A stretch of DNA of 64,000 nt from Phaeobacter italicus (GCF_001258055.1 NZ_CVRM01000022.1:310001-374000); one strand, 5' to 3'. Shown: positions 24,539 to 33,549, numbered from the stretch's first letter. Numbers and translations: made by a program. Notes: a model not told the origin generated them from the letters alone.

Positions 24539-25654
24539 TTACTTGATCATCAGCTGAGGAGAAACAACGTCGAGGCCAAGCGCCTTGCCGACCGCGAAGT
24601 AGGTCAGCTTGCCCGCGTGGACGTTCAGACCGTTCAGCAGATGCGGATCATCTGCGCAGGCCTGCTTCCAGCCCTTGTCGGCCAGTGCCAGCATGAAGGG
24701 CAGGGTGGCATTGCCCAGGGCCTGGGTCGATGTGCGCGCCACGGCGCCCGGCATGTTGGCCACGCAGTAGTGCATGATGCCGTCAACGTCGTAGATCGGA
24801 TCAGCGTGGGTGGTCGCGCGGGAGGTTTCGAAACAGCCGCCTTGGTCGATGGCAACGTCCACCAGCACTGCGCCGGGCTTCATTTCGGACAGCTGCGCGC
24901 GGGACACCAGTTTCGGTGCGGCCGCGCCGGGGATCAGAACCGCACCGATCACCATATCGGCTTCGCGCACCAGATCAGCGGTGGCACCGGCGGTGGAATA
25001 CTGGTTCTTGAACTCGCGGCCAAAGACATCATCAAGATACTTCAGACGGGGCAGGGATCGGTCGAGAATGGTGACATCCGCGCCCATGCCAGCTGCAATC
25101 TTGGCCGCGTGGGTGCCGACAACACCGCCACCGATCACGACAACCTTGGCCGGGGAAACGCCCGGAACGCCACCCATCAGAACACCCCGACCACCATTGG
25201 CCTTTTGCAGAGTGTAGGCCCCGACCTGAGGGGCCAGACGGCCCGCAACTTCGGACATCGGGGCCAGCAGGGGCAGGCCGCCACGGTCATCGGTTACGGT
25301 CTCATACGCGATGGCGGTGCAGCCCGATTCCAGCAGGTCGTGGGTCTGCTCGGGATCGGGGGCCAGGTGCAGGTAGGTAAACAGCAGCTGACCTTCGCGC
25401 AGCATCTTGCGCTCGACGGCCTGGGGCTCTTTTACCTTCACGATCATGTCGGCGGTGGCAAAAATTTCCTCTGCGGTGTCGATGATGGCTGCGCCAGCTG
25501 CGACATAGTCTTCGTCCGTGAAGCCAGCGCCCATGCCGGCGCCTTTCTGGATCAGCACGGAGTGACCGTGGTTGACGGCTTCGCGCGCCGCGTCAGGCGT
25601 CATGCCGACGCGGAATTCCTGGGGTTTGATCTCGGTGGGGCATCCGATTTTCAT
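24539..25654 (-). CDS. ald: Alanine dehydrogenase
   Basis: Ald reversibly deaminates L-alanine to pyruvate and ammonia with NAD. The 371-residue protein has exactly the family length, beginning [20 protein letters not shown], with [17 protein letters not shown], the Rossmann loop [20 protein letters not shown] and the metal/active-site region [21 protein letters not shown]. The ATG at 25654 follows GGAGGA; a longer open frame upstream overlaps the divergent regulator and is rejected. It is divergent from an AsnC-type gene, matching the usual ald-aldR arrangement in which the regulator activates ald in response to alanine. Confidence 0.96.
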   Translation of the reverse strand: MKIGCPTEIKPQEFRVGMTPDAAREAVNHGHSVLIQKGAGMGAGFTDEDYVAAGAAIIDTAEEIFATADMIVKVKEPQAVERKMLREGQLLFTYLHLAPDPEQTHDLLESGCTAIAYETVTDDRGGLPLLAPMSEVAGRLAPQVGAYTLQKANGGRGVLMGGVPGVSPAKVVVIGGGVVGTHAAKIAAGMGADVTILDRSLPRLKYLDDVFGREFKNQYSTAGATADLVREADMVIGAVLIPGAAAPKLVSRAQLSEMKPGAVLVDVAIDQGGCFETSRATTHADPIYDVDGIMHYCVANMPGAVARTSTQALGNATLPFMLALADKGWKQACADDPHLLNGLNVHAGKLTYFAVGKALGLDVVSPQLMIK

Positions 25655-25748
25655 TGCAAAAGTCCTCCAAACTCTTTGCCTATAGCCTGAGTGAGGTGCG
25701 ACAAAATGTGCTGCTTTTTTGAGCAGAATTAAAACATGTCTTTCGAAG

Positions 25749-25790
25749 AATCTTCGCGTATATTGGTTAGATCTAGCAAGGATCTTCGCG
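25749..25790. promoter_or_regulatory. Phased repeats between ald and its AsnC-type regulator
   Basis: ATCTTCGCG occurs at 25750-25758 and again at 25782-25790, 32 bases (about three helical turns) apart, each next to partly inverted TTCGAAGAA/TTCGCGAA sequence. Phased half-sites of this type are expected for octameric Lrp/AsnC proteins. The second copy ends four bases before the regulator's ATG. Confidence 0.45.
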
Positions 25791-25793
25791 AAA

Positions 25794-26252
25794 ATGTCTC
25801 TTGATGAAACGGATCGTCGCATACTGTCGGTGTTGCAAAAGCAGGGGCGCATTTCGAATGCGGATCTGTCCGAACGGGTGAACCTGTCGGCATCGGCCTG
25901 TCACCGGCGGGTGCAGCGGCTGGAGACCGACGGCTATATTCGCGACTATGTGGCGTTGCTGGATGCCCGAAAAATGGCAGTGCCAACCACGGTTTTTGTT
26001 GAAATCACCCTCTCTGGTCAAGCGGATGAAGTTCTGGATGCCTTTGAAAAGGCTGTGGCGCGAATCCCGGATGTTCTGGAATGTCATCTGATGGCAGGGA
26101 CGGCGGATTACATCCTGAAGGTGGTGGCAGAGAACACCGAAGATTTCGCCCGTATCCACCGCCAGCATCTGGCCCGACTGCCGGGCGTCGCACAAATGCA
26201 GTCGAGCTTTGCGCTGCGTACCGTGTTCAAGACGACAGCCCTGCCGGTCTGA
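25794..26252 (+). CDS. Lrp/AsnC-family regulator, probable activator of ald
   Basis: A protein of 152 residues with a helix-turn-helix ([41 protein letters not shown], about 4-44) and a RAM domain ([47 protein letters not shown]). The ATG at 25794 gives the standard short N-terminus; the upstream frame would run through the repeats. The divergent ald gene is the obvious target and alanine the probable effector, as in the AldR group. Confidence 0.9.
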   Translation: MSLDETDRRILSVLQKQGRISNADLSERVNLSASACHRRVQRLETDGYIRDYVALLDARKMAVPTTVFVEITLSGQADEVLDAFEKAVARIPDVLECHLMAGTADYILKVVAENTEDFARIHRQHLARLPGVAQMQSSFALRTVFKTTALPV

Positions 26253-26370
26253 CGGGTCGAGCGCACTGCGACCTTCTGCGACCTCTGTCGTGCTTGCCTG
26301 ACCCGTTGATCTGGGAAAGACTGCCGCAAAAGGGAAGAGGGCGGCTGATACAGCTGCGGTCGGGGGGCAG

Positions 26371-27966
26371 ATGGACTGGGATTATATCATCGTTGGTGCA
26401 GGCAGCGCGGGCTGTGTTCTGGCAAACCGGCTGAGCGCGGTCGGGCAGCGGGTGCTCATCCTTGAGGCAGGCGGGAAGGACAATTACCATTGGGTGCATA
26501 TCCCGATGGGGTATCTTTACTGCATCAACAACCCCCGTACCGACTGGATGTACCGGACCGAAGCGGAGGCAGGCCTGAACGGCAGGGCATTGATCTATCC
26601 CCGTGGCAAGGTGCTGGGTGGATGTTCTTCGATCAACGGCATGCTTTATCTGCGCGGACAGGCGGCTGACTACGATGGCTGGCGGCAGCGTGGGCTTGTC
26701 GGCTGGGGCTGGGATGATGTGCTGCCCTATTTCAAGAAATCCGAGGATTATGTTGATGGCCCGTCCGACATGCATGGGGCGGGCGGCGAGTGGCGGGTTG
26801 AGAACCAGCGCCTGCATTGGGACGTGCTGGACCACTGGATGGAGGCCGCCGCAGAATGGGGGCTGCCCAAGGTTACGGACTTTAACACCGGCAACAACGA
26901 GGGCGTTGGCTATTTCCGGGTCAACCAGCGTGCGGGCTGGCGGATGAATACCGCAAAGGCGTTTTTGCGCACGGCAACGGGGGAGAACCTGAAAGTCGAG
27001 ACCGGCGCACATACTCGGCGCATTCTGGTAGAGAACGGCCGGGCCGTCGGCGTCGAATACATGCAAGGTGGAGAGATCAAGACCGCCCGCAGCCGGGGCG
27101 AGGTCATTCTATCGGCCGGGGCCATCAACAGCCCTCAGATTCTGCAATTGTCTGGGTTTGGTCCGGCTGACCTGTTGCGCGCCCACGGAATTGAGGTGCT
27201 GCGAGATATGCCCCAGATCGGGCAGAATCTGCAGGACCATCTGCAGCTACGGTGCGCCTGGCGTCTGGAGGGGGCGCAGACGTTGAACACCTTGGCAAAC
27301 TCGATCATCGGAAAGGCCAAGATCGCGGCTGAATATGCGCTGCGGCGGTCGGGCCCGATGTCTATGGCCCCCAGTCAGCTGGGGGCGTTTTCCCGCTCGC
27401 GTCCGGATCTGGCGACCCCGGATCTGGAATATCACGTGCAACCCCTGACACTGGAGGCCTTTGGCCAGCCTTTGCATGATTTTCCGGGTCTGACCGCCAG
27501 CGTCTGCAATCTGCGTCCCGAAAGCAGGGGTGAGGTTGCAATCACCAGTGCCGACCCGATGCGGGCGCCGCGTATCGCGCCAAACTATCTCTCTACCGAG
27601 GGCGACCGGCAGGTGGCTGTCGCAGCAATCCGGCAGGCGCGTGCGATCATGTCCAAGGGTGCGATGCAGCGATATGCCCCGCAGGAGATCAAGCCCGGCC
27701 TTGGGGTTGGTGATAGCGTCGAGGATCTGGTTCAGGCGGCCGGGGATGTGGGGACGACGATTTTTCATCCCACCTGTACGGTTCGGATGGGCGTGGATGA
27801 CGATGCGCCGTTGGATGGCGCGCTGCGGTTGCGAGGGGTGGCGGGCCTGCGGGTGGCGGATGCCAGCGTGATGCCGACCATTCCCAGCGGCAACACCAAT
27901 GCCCCCACCATCATGATCGCGGAAAAAGCCGCTGACTTGATCCTTGAGGAGGCTGCGGCCGGCTAG
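26371..27966 (+). CDS. GMC-family FAD oxidoreductase (choline/alcohol dehydrogenase type)
   Basis: A 531-residue flavoprotein with the FAD-binding motif IIVGAGSAGCVLANRLS (about 6-22), the GMC signature 1 GRALIYPRGKVLGGCSSINGMLYLRG, signature 2 GAINSPQILQLSGFGP, and the C-terminal catalytic region HPTCTVRMG with N in PSGNTNAPTIMIAEKAADLI. It oxidises an alcohol; the substrate is not readable from sequence. No betB- or betI-like partner is adjacent, so a role in choline oxidation is not supported. It stands alone. Confidence 0.92.
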   Translation: MDWDYIIVGAGSAGCVLANRLSAVGQRVLILEAGGKDNYHWVHIPMGYLYCINNPRTDWMYRTEAEAGLNGRALIYPRGKVLGGCSSINGMLYLRGQAADYDGWRQRGLVGWGWDDVLPYFKKSEDYVDGPSDMHGAGGEWRVENQRLHWDVLDHWMEAAAEWGLPKVTDFNTGNNEGVGYFRVNQRAGWRMNTAKAFLRTATGENLKVETGAHTRRILVENGRAVGVEYMQGGEIKTARSRGEVILSAGAINSPQILQLSGFGPADLLRAHGIEVLRDMPQIGQNLQDHLQLRCAWRLEGAQTLNTLANSIIGKAKIAAEYALRRSGPMSMAPSQLGAFSRSRPDLATPDLEYHVQPLTLEAFGQPLHDFPGLTASVCNLRPESRGEVAITSADPMRAPRIAPNYLSTEGDRQVAVAAIRQARAIMSKGAMQRYAPQEIKPGLGVGDSVEDLVQAAGDVGTTIFHPTCTVRMGVDDDAPLDGALRLRGVAGLRVADASVMPTIPSGNTNAPTIMIAEKAADLILEEAAAG

Positions 27967-28242
27967 CGCAGAGAGTGCCAAAGGGCTGGGGCGAGGATAA
28001 ATTGCAGGCAGATCAGCGCCATTTGATGGTCCGGCGCGTTTTGTCCCCTTGCGTCTGTCCCGGATATCCGATTCCCTGAAGTGGACCCGACTGATGTCAG
28101 TCGGCCAACGCTATCCCAGGTCGAGCCCAGGCGATTTCGGAGAGTTCCGTGCTCCGTCTGCCTTTTGCGTGTCGTGACATGAAACGATCACATCCGACTG
28201 TTAGGGCGGCGTTCCAAGAGATGACTTTGAAGGAGCCCCAGC
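27967..28242. other. Intergenic region with one perfect palindrome
   Basis: No gene is seen in these 276 bases. The only clear structure is CCGACTGA-TG-TCAGTCGG at 28087-28104, an 8-bp perfect inverted repeat without a T-run. It could be an operator for ppk2 (155 bases downstream) or a weak terminator for the GMC gene. Confidence 0.4.
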
Positions 28243-29160
28243 GTGACCAGCGACAATGACCTTGATGCCTTTGATTGGTTGGATGCAGAGCTTCAGGACA
28301 CGCTTGATGAGGATTTCGAAATCGAGTTTGCCGAGCCGATGCTCTCGATGGAGCTGCGCAAGATCTATCGATCGCAGCATCCGGAGATGCTGGACCGCAA
28401 GGTCTATTTCCGCAACCTCCTGAGGCTGCAGGCGGAACTGATCAAGGTGCAGGACTGGGTGCAGCACACAGGCGCGAAGGTTTGTATCCTGTTTGAGGGG
28501 CGTGACAGCGCAGGCAAGGGGGGCGTGATCAAGCGGATCACGCAGCGGCTCAATCCGCGGGTTGCCCGTGTCGTGGCCCTGCCTGCCCCCAGTCGGCGGG
28601 AACAAAGCCAGTGGTATTTTCAGCGCTATGTGCCGCATCTGCCAGCGGCTGGTGAAATCGTTCTCTTTGACCGGTCCTGGTATAACCGCGCGGGGGTCGA
28701 GCGGGTCATGGGGTTTGCCAGTGACGATCAGGTCGAACAGTTCTTTCAGGACGTTCCGGAATTTGAACGCATGCTGGTGCGGTCGGGCATCATCTTGTTG
28801 AAATACTGGTTCTCGATCACTGATGAAGAACAGCAGCTGCGGTTCATGATGCGGATCCATGATCCCATGAAGCAGTGGAAGCTCTCGCCCATGGATCTGG
28901 AGAGCCGGATCCGCTGGGAGCAGTACACCAAAGCCAAGGAAGACATGTTCGAGCGCACCAATATTCCGGAGGCGCCGTGGTATATTGTCGAGGGCAACGA
29001 CAAAAAGCGCGAACGGCTGAACTGCATCGAGCATCTTCTGACCAAGATCCCATACGAAGACGTCCCCAGCGAGCGCGTGTCCCTGCCTGACCGGAATTAC
29101 AATCCCGACTACGAGCGGCGGGTTCTGCCTGATGATCTGTATGTGCCCAAGATCTACTGA
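28243..29160 (+). CDS. ppk2: Polyphosphate kinase 2
   Basis: PPK2 transfers phosphate between polyphosphate and nucleotides, usually making GTP or ATP from the diphosphate. The 305-residue protein has one PPK2 domain with Walker A GRDSAGKGG (86-94), Walker B-type EIVLFDRSWYNRAGVERVMG and the lid arginines. It ends with a family-typical segment (LPDRNYNPDYERRVLP). One domain and the ~40-residue acidic N-terminal extension suggest class I. The start is GTG at 28243 with AAGGAG upstream. It appears monocistronic, followed by a short-tailed hairpin. Confidence 0.95.
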   Translation: MTSDNDLDAFDWLDAELQDTLDEDFEIEFAEPMLSMELRKIYRSQHPEMLDRKVYFRNLLRLQAELIKVQDWVQHTGAKVCILFEGRDSAGKGGVIKRITQRLNPRVARVVALPAPSRREQSQWYFQRYVPHLPAAGEIVLFDRSWYNRAGVERVMGFASDDQVEQFFQDVPEFERMLVRSGIILLKYWFSITDEEQQLRFMMRIHDPMKQWKLSPMDLESRIRWEQYTKAKEDMFERTNIPEAPWYIVEGNDKKRERLNCIEHLLTKIPYEDVPSERVSLPDRNYNPDYERRVLPDDLYVPKIY

Positions 29161-29230
29161 GCTGGGCTGACGTGGCGCGCCAGTCCTGACGCATCGCAGC
29201 GATGGAGTTAGGCGCGGGATGCGAAAGAGA

Positions 29231-29257
29231 AGCGATCCGCCCTGCGGGTCGCTTTGT
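29231..29257 (+). terminator. Terminator-like hairpin after ppk2
   Basis: AGCGATCCGC pairs with GCGGGTCGCT (10 bp with one wobble) around a CCT loop, followed by TTTGTC. The T-run is short. Confidence 0.6.
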
Positions 29258-29304
29258 CATGTGTGGGGGCTGGGCGGAGTGTCAGGGAACTGTCGGAAAA
29301 TACG

Positions 29305-29466
29305 GGAAGGTAAAAAACCCGGAGCGGCAAAATGTCTTGGTCATTAGGGGGTAAGACAAGCGCCTGATGGGGGGGAGACGCTGCCAACTCCGGGTTACAC
29401 CGCCGGGTGTTCCAGGTCCGACGGGACGGGCAGTGCTGGGGAAACGCGTCAGCCTGCCCGCTCGAC
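29305..29466 (-). ncRNA. Candidate small RNA with C-rich loops and a branched terminator
   Basis: The minus strand between rpsU and ppk2 has no gene but strong RNA structure. At the 3' end, AACCCGGAG pairs with CTCCGGGTT (29388-29396 with 29316-29324), followed by TTTTTT: an intrinsic terminator. Inside it, GGCA/TGCC closes a junction with two arms: GCG...CGC with a loop containing seven C, and TGTCTT/AAGACA with a loop containing five C. Upstream lie a CGGGCAG/CTGCCCG hairpin with inner GCTG/CAGC pairs and a small ACACC/GGTGT hairpin. A TAAACT hexamer just upstream suggests a start near 29466. C-run loops could pair with Shine-Dalgarno sequences. The exact 5' end is uncertain, and read-through from rpsU cannot be excluded. 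Confidence 0.6.
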
Positions 29467-29574
29467 TAAGAGTTTAGCGTAATTCGACCGAATGAACATG
29501 AGGCAAGGCTATTATTTTCGATAAAATTCCGGCTTCCGTCGTGGAAATCGAAGGGGCCTCCCCATATCTGGCTA

Positions 29575-29614
29575 GCCCAAAAACGACAAACCCCCGCGGC
29601 TGGGCCTCGGGGGT
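29575..29614 (-). terminator. Terminator of rpsU
   Basis: On the minus strand CCCCCG and CGGGGG pair around a GC-rich loop 35 bases past the rpsU stop, followed by TTTGTCGTTTTTGGG. It separates rpsU from the candidate small RNA. Confidence 0.75.
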
Positions 29615-29648
29615 CGTCAAATGTATCCGAAAAAGCGGATCGAAGGGC

Positions 29649-29855
29649 TCAGAGGAGACCTTCGCGCTGTGCTTTCTTACGTGCCAGTTTACGGGCACGG
29701 CGAATCGCTTCAGCTTTCTCACGCGCTTTTTTCTCGGACGGCTTCTCGAAATGTTGCTTCAGCTTCATTTCGCGGAAGACGCCTTCGCGCTGCAGCTTTT
29801 TCTTCAGGGCACGAAGCGCCTGATCGACGTTGTTGTCGCGAACACTAACCTGCAT
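29649..29855 (-). CDS. rpsU: 30S ribosomal protein S21
   Basis: A 68-residue basic protein with the S21 signature [20 protein letters not shown] at the N-terminus, followed by [11 protein letters not shown] and a Lys/Arg-rich C-terminal helix. It joins the small subunit near the platform and helps 16S rRNA pair with mRNA. The size is normal for alphaproteobacteria. It is a single-gene unit. Confidence 0.98.
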   Translation of the reverse strand: MQVSVRDNNVDQALRALKKKLQREGVFREMKLKQHFEKPSEKKAREKAEAIRRARKLARKKAQREGLL

Positions 29856-30017
29856 GTGGTTTTCACCACCTTTCTAAGTTGAGTTGCAAGGATTTGCAGG
29901 AGGTGGCCATATAGCAAGCCTGCACTAGTTTGTCCAGTGTCCGGTCCTGAGGCGTTTGACCTGCTGTTCCGGCCGGAAATTTGCGTTATGAGATCCTAAA
30001 AACCGGAAGGCATTGAG

Positions 30018-30725
30018 ATGACCCTAAAGCATGATACCGCCCCCGCCGCTGATGACGTGGTGAACCAGCTTTTGGATGCCGCTCTCATGCATGTGCCGTT
30101 TGACGGATGGAGTGATGCGACGTTTGCAGCTGCGGTGTCGGATGCAGGCGTTGACCGGATTGTGGCTGATGCCATCTGTCCCCGGGGCGCGGTTGATCTC
30201 GCCGTGGCCTATCACAAACGCGGCGATGCGCTGATGTTGGAGCAGCTGGCTGCCGAAGACATGACCGGCCTGCGCTTTCGCGACAAGATCGCCCGCGCGG
30301 TTCAGCTGCGGCTGGAAGTCATCGACGACAAGGAAGCGGTGCGACGGGGCACGACACTGTTTTCCCTGCCACAATATGCTGGCGATGGTGTGAAGCTGAT
30401 CTGGGGAACAGTCGACGCCATCTGGACGGCGCTTGGCGATTCATCTGAGGACATAAACTGGTACACCAAGCGAGGCACGCTTTCGGCGGTGTATTCGGCG
30501 ACTGTGCTGTATTGGCTGGGAGATGACAGCCTTGACCATCAGGCCACTTGGGAGTTCCTGGACCGGCGCATCGACAATGTGATGCAGTTCGAAAAGCTGA
30601 AGGCCAAGGTGCAGTCCAATCCGCTGCTGAAACCCCTGATGATTGGGCCGAACTGGTTGGCACAGCAAATTCGCGCCCCCGAAGCGCGGGATGACCTGCC
30701 CGGATCTGTCGGGCCGCGCACCTGA
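30018..30725 (+). CDS. COQ9-family ubiquinone biosynthesis protein
   Basis: A 235-residue alphaproteobacterial COQ9 homolog. The N-terminal part is TetR-like in fold (NQLLDAALMHVPFDGWSDATFAAAVSDAG) and the C-terminal part has the COQ9 signature with the conserved Trp/Asp stretch (DTWRAIGD-type, here DAIWTALGDSSEDINWYTKRG, then YSATVLYWLGDDS). COQ9 binds lipids and presents ubiquinone precursors to COQ7 or other hydroxylases at the membrane. It is divergent from rpsU, the neighbour often seen beside it in this group. A terminator-like hairpin follows. Confidence 0.92.
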   Translation: MTLKHDTAPAADDVVNQLLDAALMHVPFDGWSDATFAAAVSDAGVDRIVADAICPRGAVDLAVAYHKRGDALMLEQLAAEDMTGLRFRDKIARAVQLRLEVIDDKEAVRRGTTLFSLPQYAGDGVKLIWGTVDAIWTALGDSSEDINWYTKRGTLSAVYSATVLYWLGDDSLDHQATWEFLDRRIDNVMQFEKLKAKVQSNPLLKPLMIGPNWLAQQIRAPEARDDLPGSVGPRT

Positions 30726-30754
30726 GTCCGGATACGAATTTACGCTGATGTGAC

Positions 30755-30785
30755 GAAAGGGCGTCCCGCTGGGGGCGCCTTTGCT
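30755..30785 (+). terminator. Terminator after the COQ9 gene
   Basis: AAAGGGCGTCCC pairs with GGGGGCGCCTTT with one bulged G, followed by TTTGCTGTTTG. Confidence 0.6.
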
Positions 30786-30846
30786 GTTTGCGCAGGCGGG
30801 GGTGGATGTTAGGCATGACGCACAGCAGGACGAGAAGGACGGACCT

Positions 30847-31839
30847 ATGAGTGACATGATGCGGGCGATCGAAATCAGCGAGCCCGGTGGGCCGGATGTC
30901 CTGCGGGAATGTGACCGACCAATCCCGGCACCAGCGCATGGTCAGGTTGTCCTCAAGGTGGCTTATGCCGGTGTGAACCGACCTGACGCGTTGCAGCGTG
31001 CAGGCAAATACGCTCCGCCTCCCACTGCCAGTGACCTGCCCGGGCTGGAAGCGTCCGGCGTGGTGGTTGCAATCGGGCCCGGTGTGAGCGGCCTTGCGCT
31101 GGGGGATGCGGTTTGTGCCCTTTTGCCCGGTGGCGGCTATGCGGAATACGTCGCCACCCCGGCTGCACATTGTCTGCCTGTTCCTGCGGGCCTGTCGATG
31201 AAACAAGCGGCCTGCCTTCCCGAGACTTTCTTTACCGTGTGGTCCAACGTTTTTACCCGCGGTGGGCTGAAGGCCGGGGAGCGCTTTCTCGTGCATGGTG
31301 GGTCGTCCGGGATCGGCACGACCGCAATTCAGCTTGCGTCGACCCTTGGGGCGCGTGTTTTCACGACGGCAGGCTCTGACGAGAAATGCGCCGCCTGCCT
31401 GTCGCTTGGGGCAGAGAGGGCAATCAACTACCGCACCGAAGATTTCGTCGAGGTGATGAAAGGCGAGGGCGGTGCGGATCTGATTCTCGATATGGTGGGC
31501 GGGGAGTACATTCCCCGCAATATCCGCGCCTTGGCAGACGATGGGCGGATGGTTCACATCGCGTTCCTGTCCGGCCCCAAGGCCGAGTTGAACTTTGCTC
31601 AGATCATGGCACGGCGGTTGACCGTGACCGGATCCACCCTGCGTCCGCAGAGTGATCTGGCCAAGGCACGGATTGCGCAGGATCTGCGAGAGGTGGTTTG
31701 GCCCCTGATTGAGGCAGGCACGGTTGCCCCGGTGATGGATCAGACCTTTGCGCTGGCCGATGCGGCGGCAGCCCATGCACGGATGGAGGGCTCGACCCAC
31801 ATCGGCAAGATTGTCCTGGAGGTTGGTGGCGAGGCCTGA
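30847..31839 (+). CDS. NAD(P)H-quinone oxidoreductase of the MDR superfamily
   Basis: A protein of about 330 residues in the zeta-crystallin/PIG3 group: AIEISEPGGPDVLRECDRP, GVNRPDALQRAGKYAPPP, the dinucleotide motif LVHGGSSGIGTTAIQLASTLG, then NYRTEDFVEVMKGEGGADLILDMVGGEY. PIG3 proteins reduce quinones with one or two electrons using NADPH and lack catalytic zinc, as here. The ATG at 30847 has AAGGA upstream. Its position behind COQ9 may reflect a quinone theme, but transcriptional coupling is doubtful because of the intervening hairpin. Confidence 0.9.
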   Translation: MSDMMRAIEISEPGGPDVLRECDRPIPAPAHGQVVLKVAYAGVNRPDALQRAGKYAPPPTASDLPGLEASGVVVAIGPGVSGLALGDAVCALLPGGGYAEYVATPAAHCLPVPAGLSMKQAACLPETFFTVWSNVFTRGGLKAGERFLVHGGSSGIGTTAIQLASTLGARVFTTAGSDEKCAACLSLGAERAINYRTEDFVEVMKGEGGADLILDMVGGEYIPRNIRALADDGRMVHIAFLSGPKAELNFAQIMARRLTVTGSTLRPQSDLAKARIAQDLREVVWPLIEAGTVAPVMDQTFALADAAAAHARMEGSTHIGKIVLEVGGEA

Positions 31840-31866
31840 GCCCCGCCAACAGCAGCTAATTGTGGG

Positions 31867-32724
31867 TTACGCGACTGCACGCCTGTAAAGGTGCCAGGTC
31901 GCGTGACCGAGCAGCGGTATGACCACGATCATACCGGCGAACATGGGCAGGGCGCCAATCAGCAGCAGAGCCCCCACAATCACCCCCCAGGCAAGCGTTA
32001 CCATCGGGTTCCTGCGGACTACCCGAAGGGAGGTCGCAACAGCGACGGGCAAACCGGTGTGCCGATCCAAAAGCAATGGAAACGACACGAGACTTACCGC
32101 CAGCGCAGCAAATGCAAAAAGCGCACCCACAGTAGAGCCGATCAGGATCATGGCCCAGCCCGGTCCTGTCATCAGAGCATCGCGGGCAAAGGCCATCAGA
32201 GAGCTCGGCGGTTCTGGCCCCAGGGTGCGGTTGTAGATGGCCGCTGCAAACATCAGCCAGAGAATGAACAGAGCCGCCAGGTAAAGGCCCAGCATGACAA
32301 TTGAAAGAAATGCAGGAGAGCGCAGGACCGAGAACGCATCCATCCAGCGCGGCTTGAATCCGGCTTCGCGGCGCGCTGACATCTCATAGAACGCAACGGC
32401 AGCAACCGGACCGATCAGGGCAAAGCCCATCACCAAAGGAAAGATCAGTGGCAGAAGATCCATCGACAGGCTGAGCACGACCATCGCCAATCCGATAAGC
32501 GGATAGAGAAACACCAGCGCCATCGCATCAGAGCGGCACGCGCTGAAATCCTGCCAGCCTGCGCGCAGTGCCGCGCTGAGATCTGACATGTCCAACTGCT
32601 GAACCTTAGGTGTTTCGGTCGCCCGATCACTGCCCAAATGATCTACCGAGTTTGACATATGTGCGCCGGTTTGCCCGAGGTGTTTGGCAAGCCAGCTGAT
32701 GGGATTTCCGATTGTACGTTCCAT
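31867..32724 (-). CDS. DUF2189 integral membrane protein
   Basis: A 285-residue protein with a hydrophilic N-terminus of about 60 residues and six predicted membrane segments. It carries the conserved DUF2189 core LYPLIGLAMVVLS, GPVAAVAFYEMSARREAG and SFPLLLDRHTGLPVAVATSLRVVRRNP. No function is established; members often sit near cytochrome oxidase or redox genes, but here it is next to RNase T2 and a quinone reductase. The start at 32724 is supported by GGGAGGATAGG upstream. Confidence 0.86.
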   Translation of the reverse strand: MERTIGNPISWLAKHLGQTGAHMSNSVDHLGSDRATETPKVQQLDMSDLSAALRAGWQDFSACRSDAMALVFLYPLIGLAMVVLSLSMDLLPLIFPLVMGFALIGPVAAVAFYEMSARREAGFKPRWMDAFSVLRSPAFLSIVMLGLYLAALFILWLMFAAAIYNRTLGPEPPSSLMAFARDALMTGPGWAMILIGSTVGALFAFAALAVSLVSFPLLLDRHTGLPVAVATSLRVVRRNPMVTLAWGVIVGALLLIGALPMFAGMIVVIPLLGHATWHLYRRAVA

Positions 32725-32889
32725 GATCCTATCCTCCCGACAACAGCGGTTTCACACCGCCTGGAGAGGCCAGATCTGTGGCGACCGAGATCGGTGCGTG
32801 AGATCAGTCTACCATAAAACCATCGCAACTGCGGTCACTTGCGTGTCACACAGGCGTGACACGTTGGTGAAGCCAGGGGTGGCCCGCCC

Positions 32890-33549
32890 TCAGCGGATGG
32901 GAGCAAAGACCGCGTTCTTCATCTGGCAGTCCTTTATGACATCACGGCCACAGGGCACCGGCCTGAGATCGCGCGACAGGCAAATGCGGGCTTCCTGTAT
33001 GTGGCCATCCCGGCAGGTGATCGTCAGCGTATCAGGCGCGAGGGTTTCGTTTTCCTTCAGGAACGCCTGTTCGACCAAGCTGGCGGGCAGGGTGATTTCC
33101 TGCGTCAGTTTGCGAAAGATCTGCGGTCTGTTGATCTGATCATAGGCTTGTCGTGACAGCGCGAAATAGTCATTGGCTGACAGGCCTGAACAGGTGCCAT
33201 GTTTCTTCCATTGATGCCAGGCGAGCCCGGATGTGCCCATGATATCAGCCATTTCCGCAGTTTGGCGGCGGCTTGGCGGGGCTTCGGGCGTGCGGCAGTA
33301 GCTGGGCCAGCCTCGGTGGAACTGCGGCCAGAGACCGTGCAGGATCCAGCCATGATCGTGGCGGGGGTCACATTGATCAGAGCCCTTTGCGTCCCCTTCA
33401 ACAGCGCACCAGTTTGGGGACCAGCTGAGGGCGAGAACGTAGTAGTCGAAAACCCCCGCCCGCTCGCCTTCGGCTTGGGCCGTTGTGGCATGGGTGGCGG
33501 TGACAGCCGTGAGAAAGGCGGCCATGAGGGCCCGGATCATCCTGCGCAT
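32890..33549 (-). CDS. Ribonuclease T2-family protein (secreted)
   Basis: A 219-residue protein with a Sec signal peptide (residues 1-26, ending TTAQA) and both T2 active-site segments: HGLWPQ (His71, CAS1) and WHQWKKHGTCSG (His112, Lys116, His117, CAS2). Cysteines at about 48, 60, 85 and 120 and others near the C-terminus support extracytoplasmic disulfides. It cleaves RNA to 3'-phosphates through 2',3'-cyclic intermediates, probably scavenging RNA in the periplasm. The cyclic phosphodiesterase/nucleotidase at 40061 could act on such products, although its own export is unclear. Confidence 0.93.
   Translation of the reverse strand: MRRMIRALMAAFLTAVTATHATTAQAEGERAGVFDYYVLALSWSPNWCAVEGDAKGSDQCDPRHDHGWILHGLWPQFHRGWPSYCRTPEAPPSRRQTAEMADIMGTSGLAWHQWKKHGTCSGLSANDYFALSRQAYDQINRPQIFRKLTQEITLPASLVEQAFLKENETLAPDTLTITCRDGHIQEARICLSRDLRPVPCGRDVIKDCQMKNAVFAPIR

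Noticed and set aside
29316-29396. Reading the branched structure as a plus-strand RNA with G-run loops
   Set aside because: The T-run follows the stem only on the minus strand, which fixes the terminator orientation there.
29474-29722. An 82-codon minus-strand frame overlapping the end of rpsU
   Set aside because: It overlaps rpsU out of frame and crosses its terminator; no family features.
30319-31800. A 493-codon minus-strand frame opposite the COQ9 and quinone reductase genes
   Set aside because: Antisense of two well-supported genes; no domain visible.
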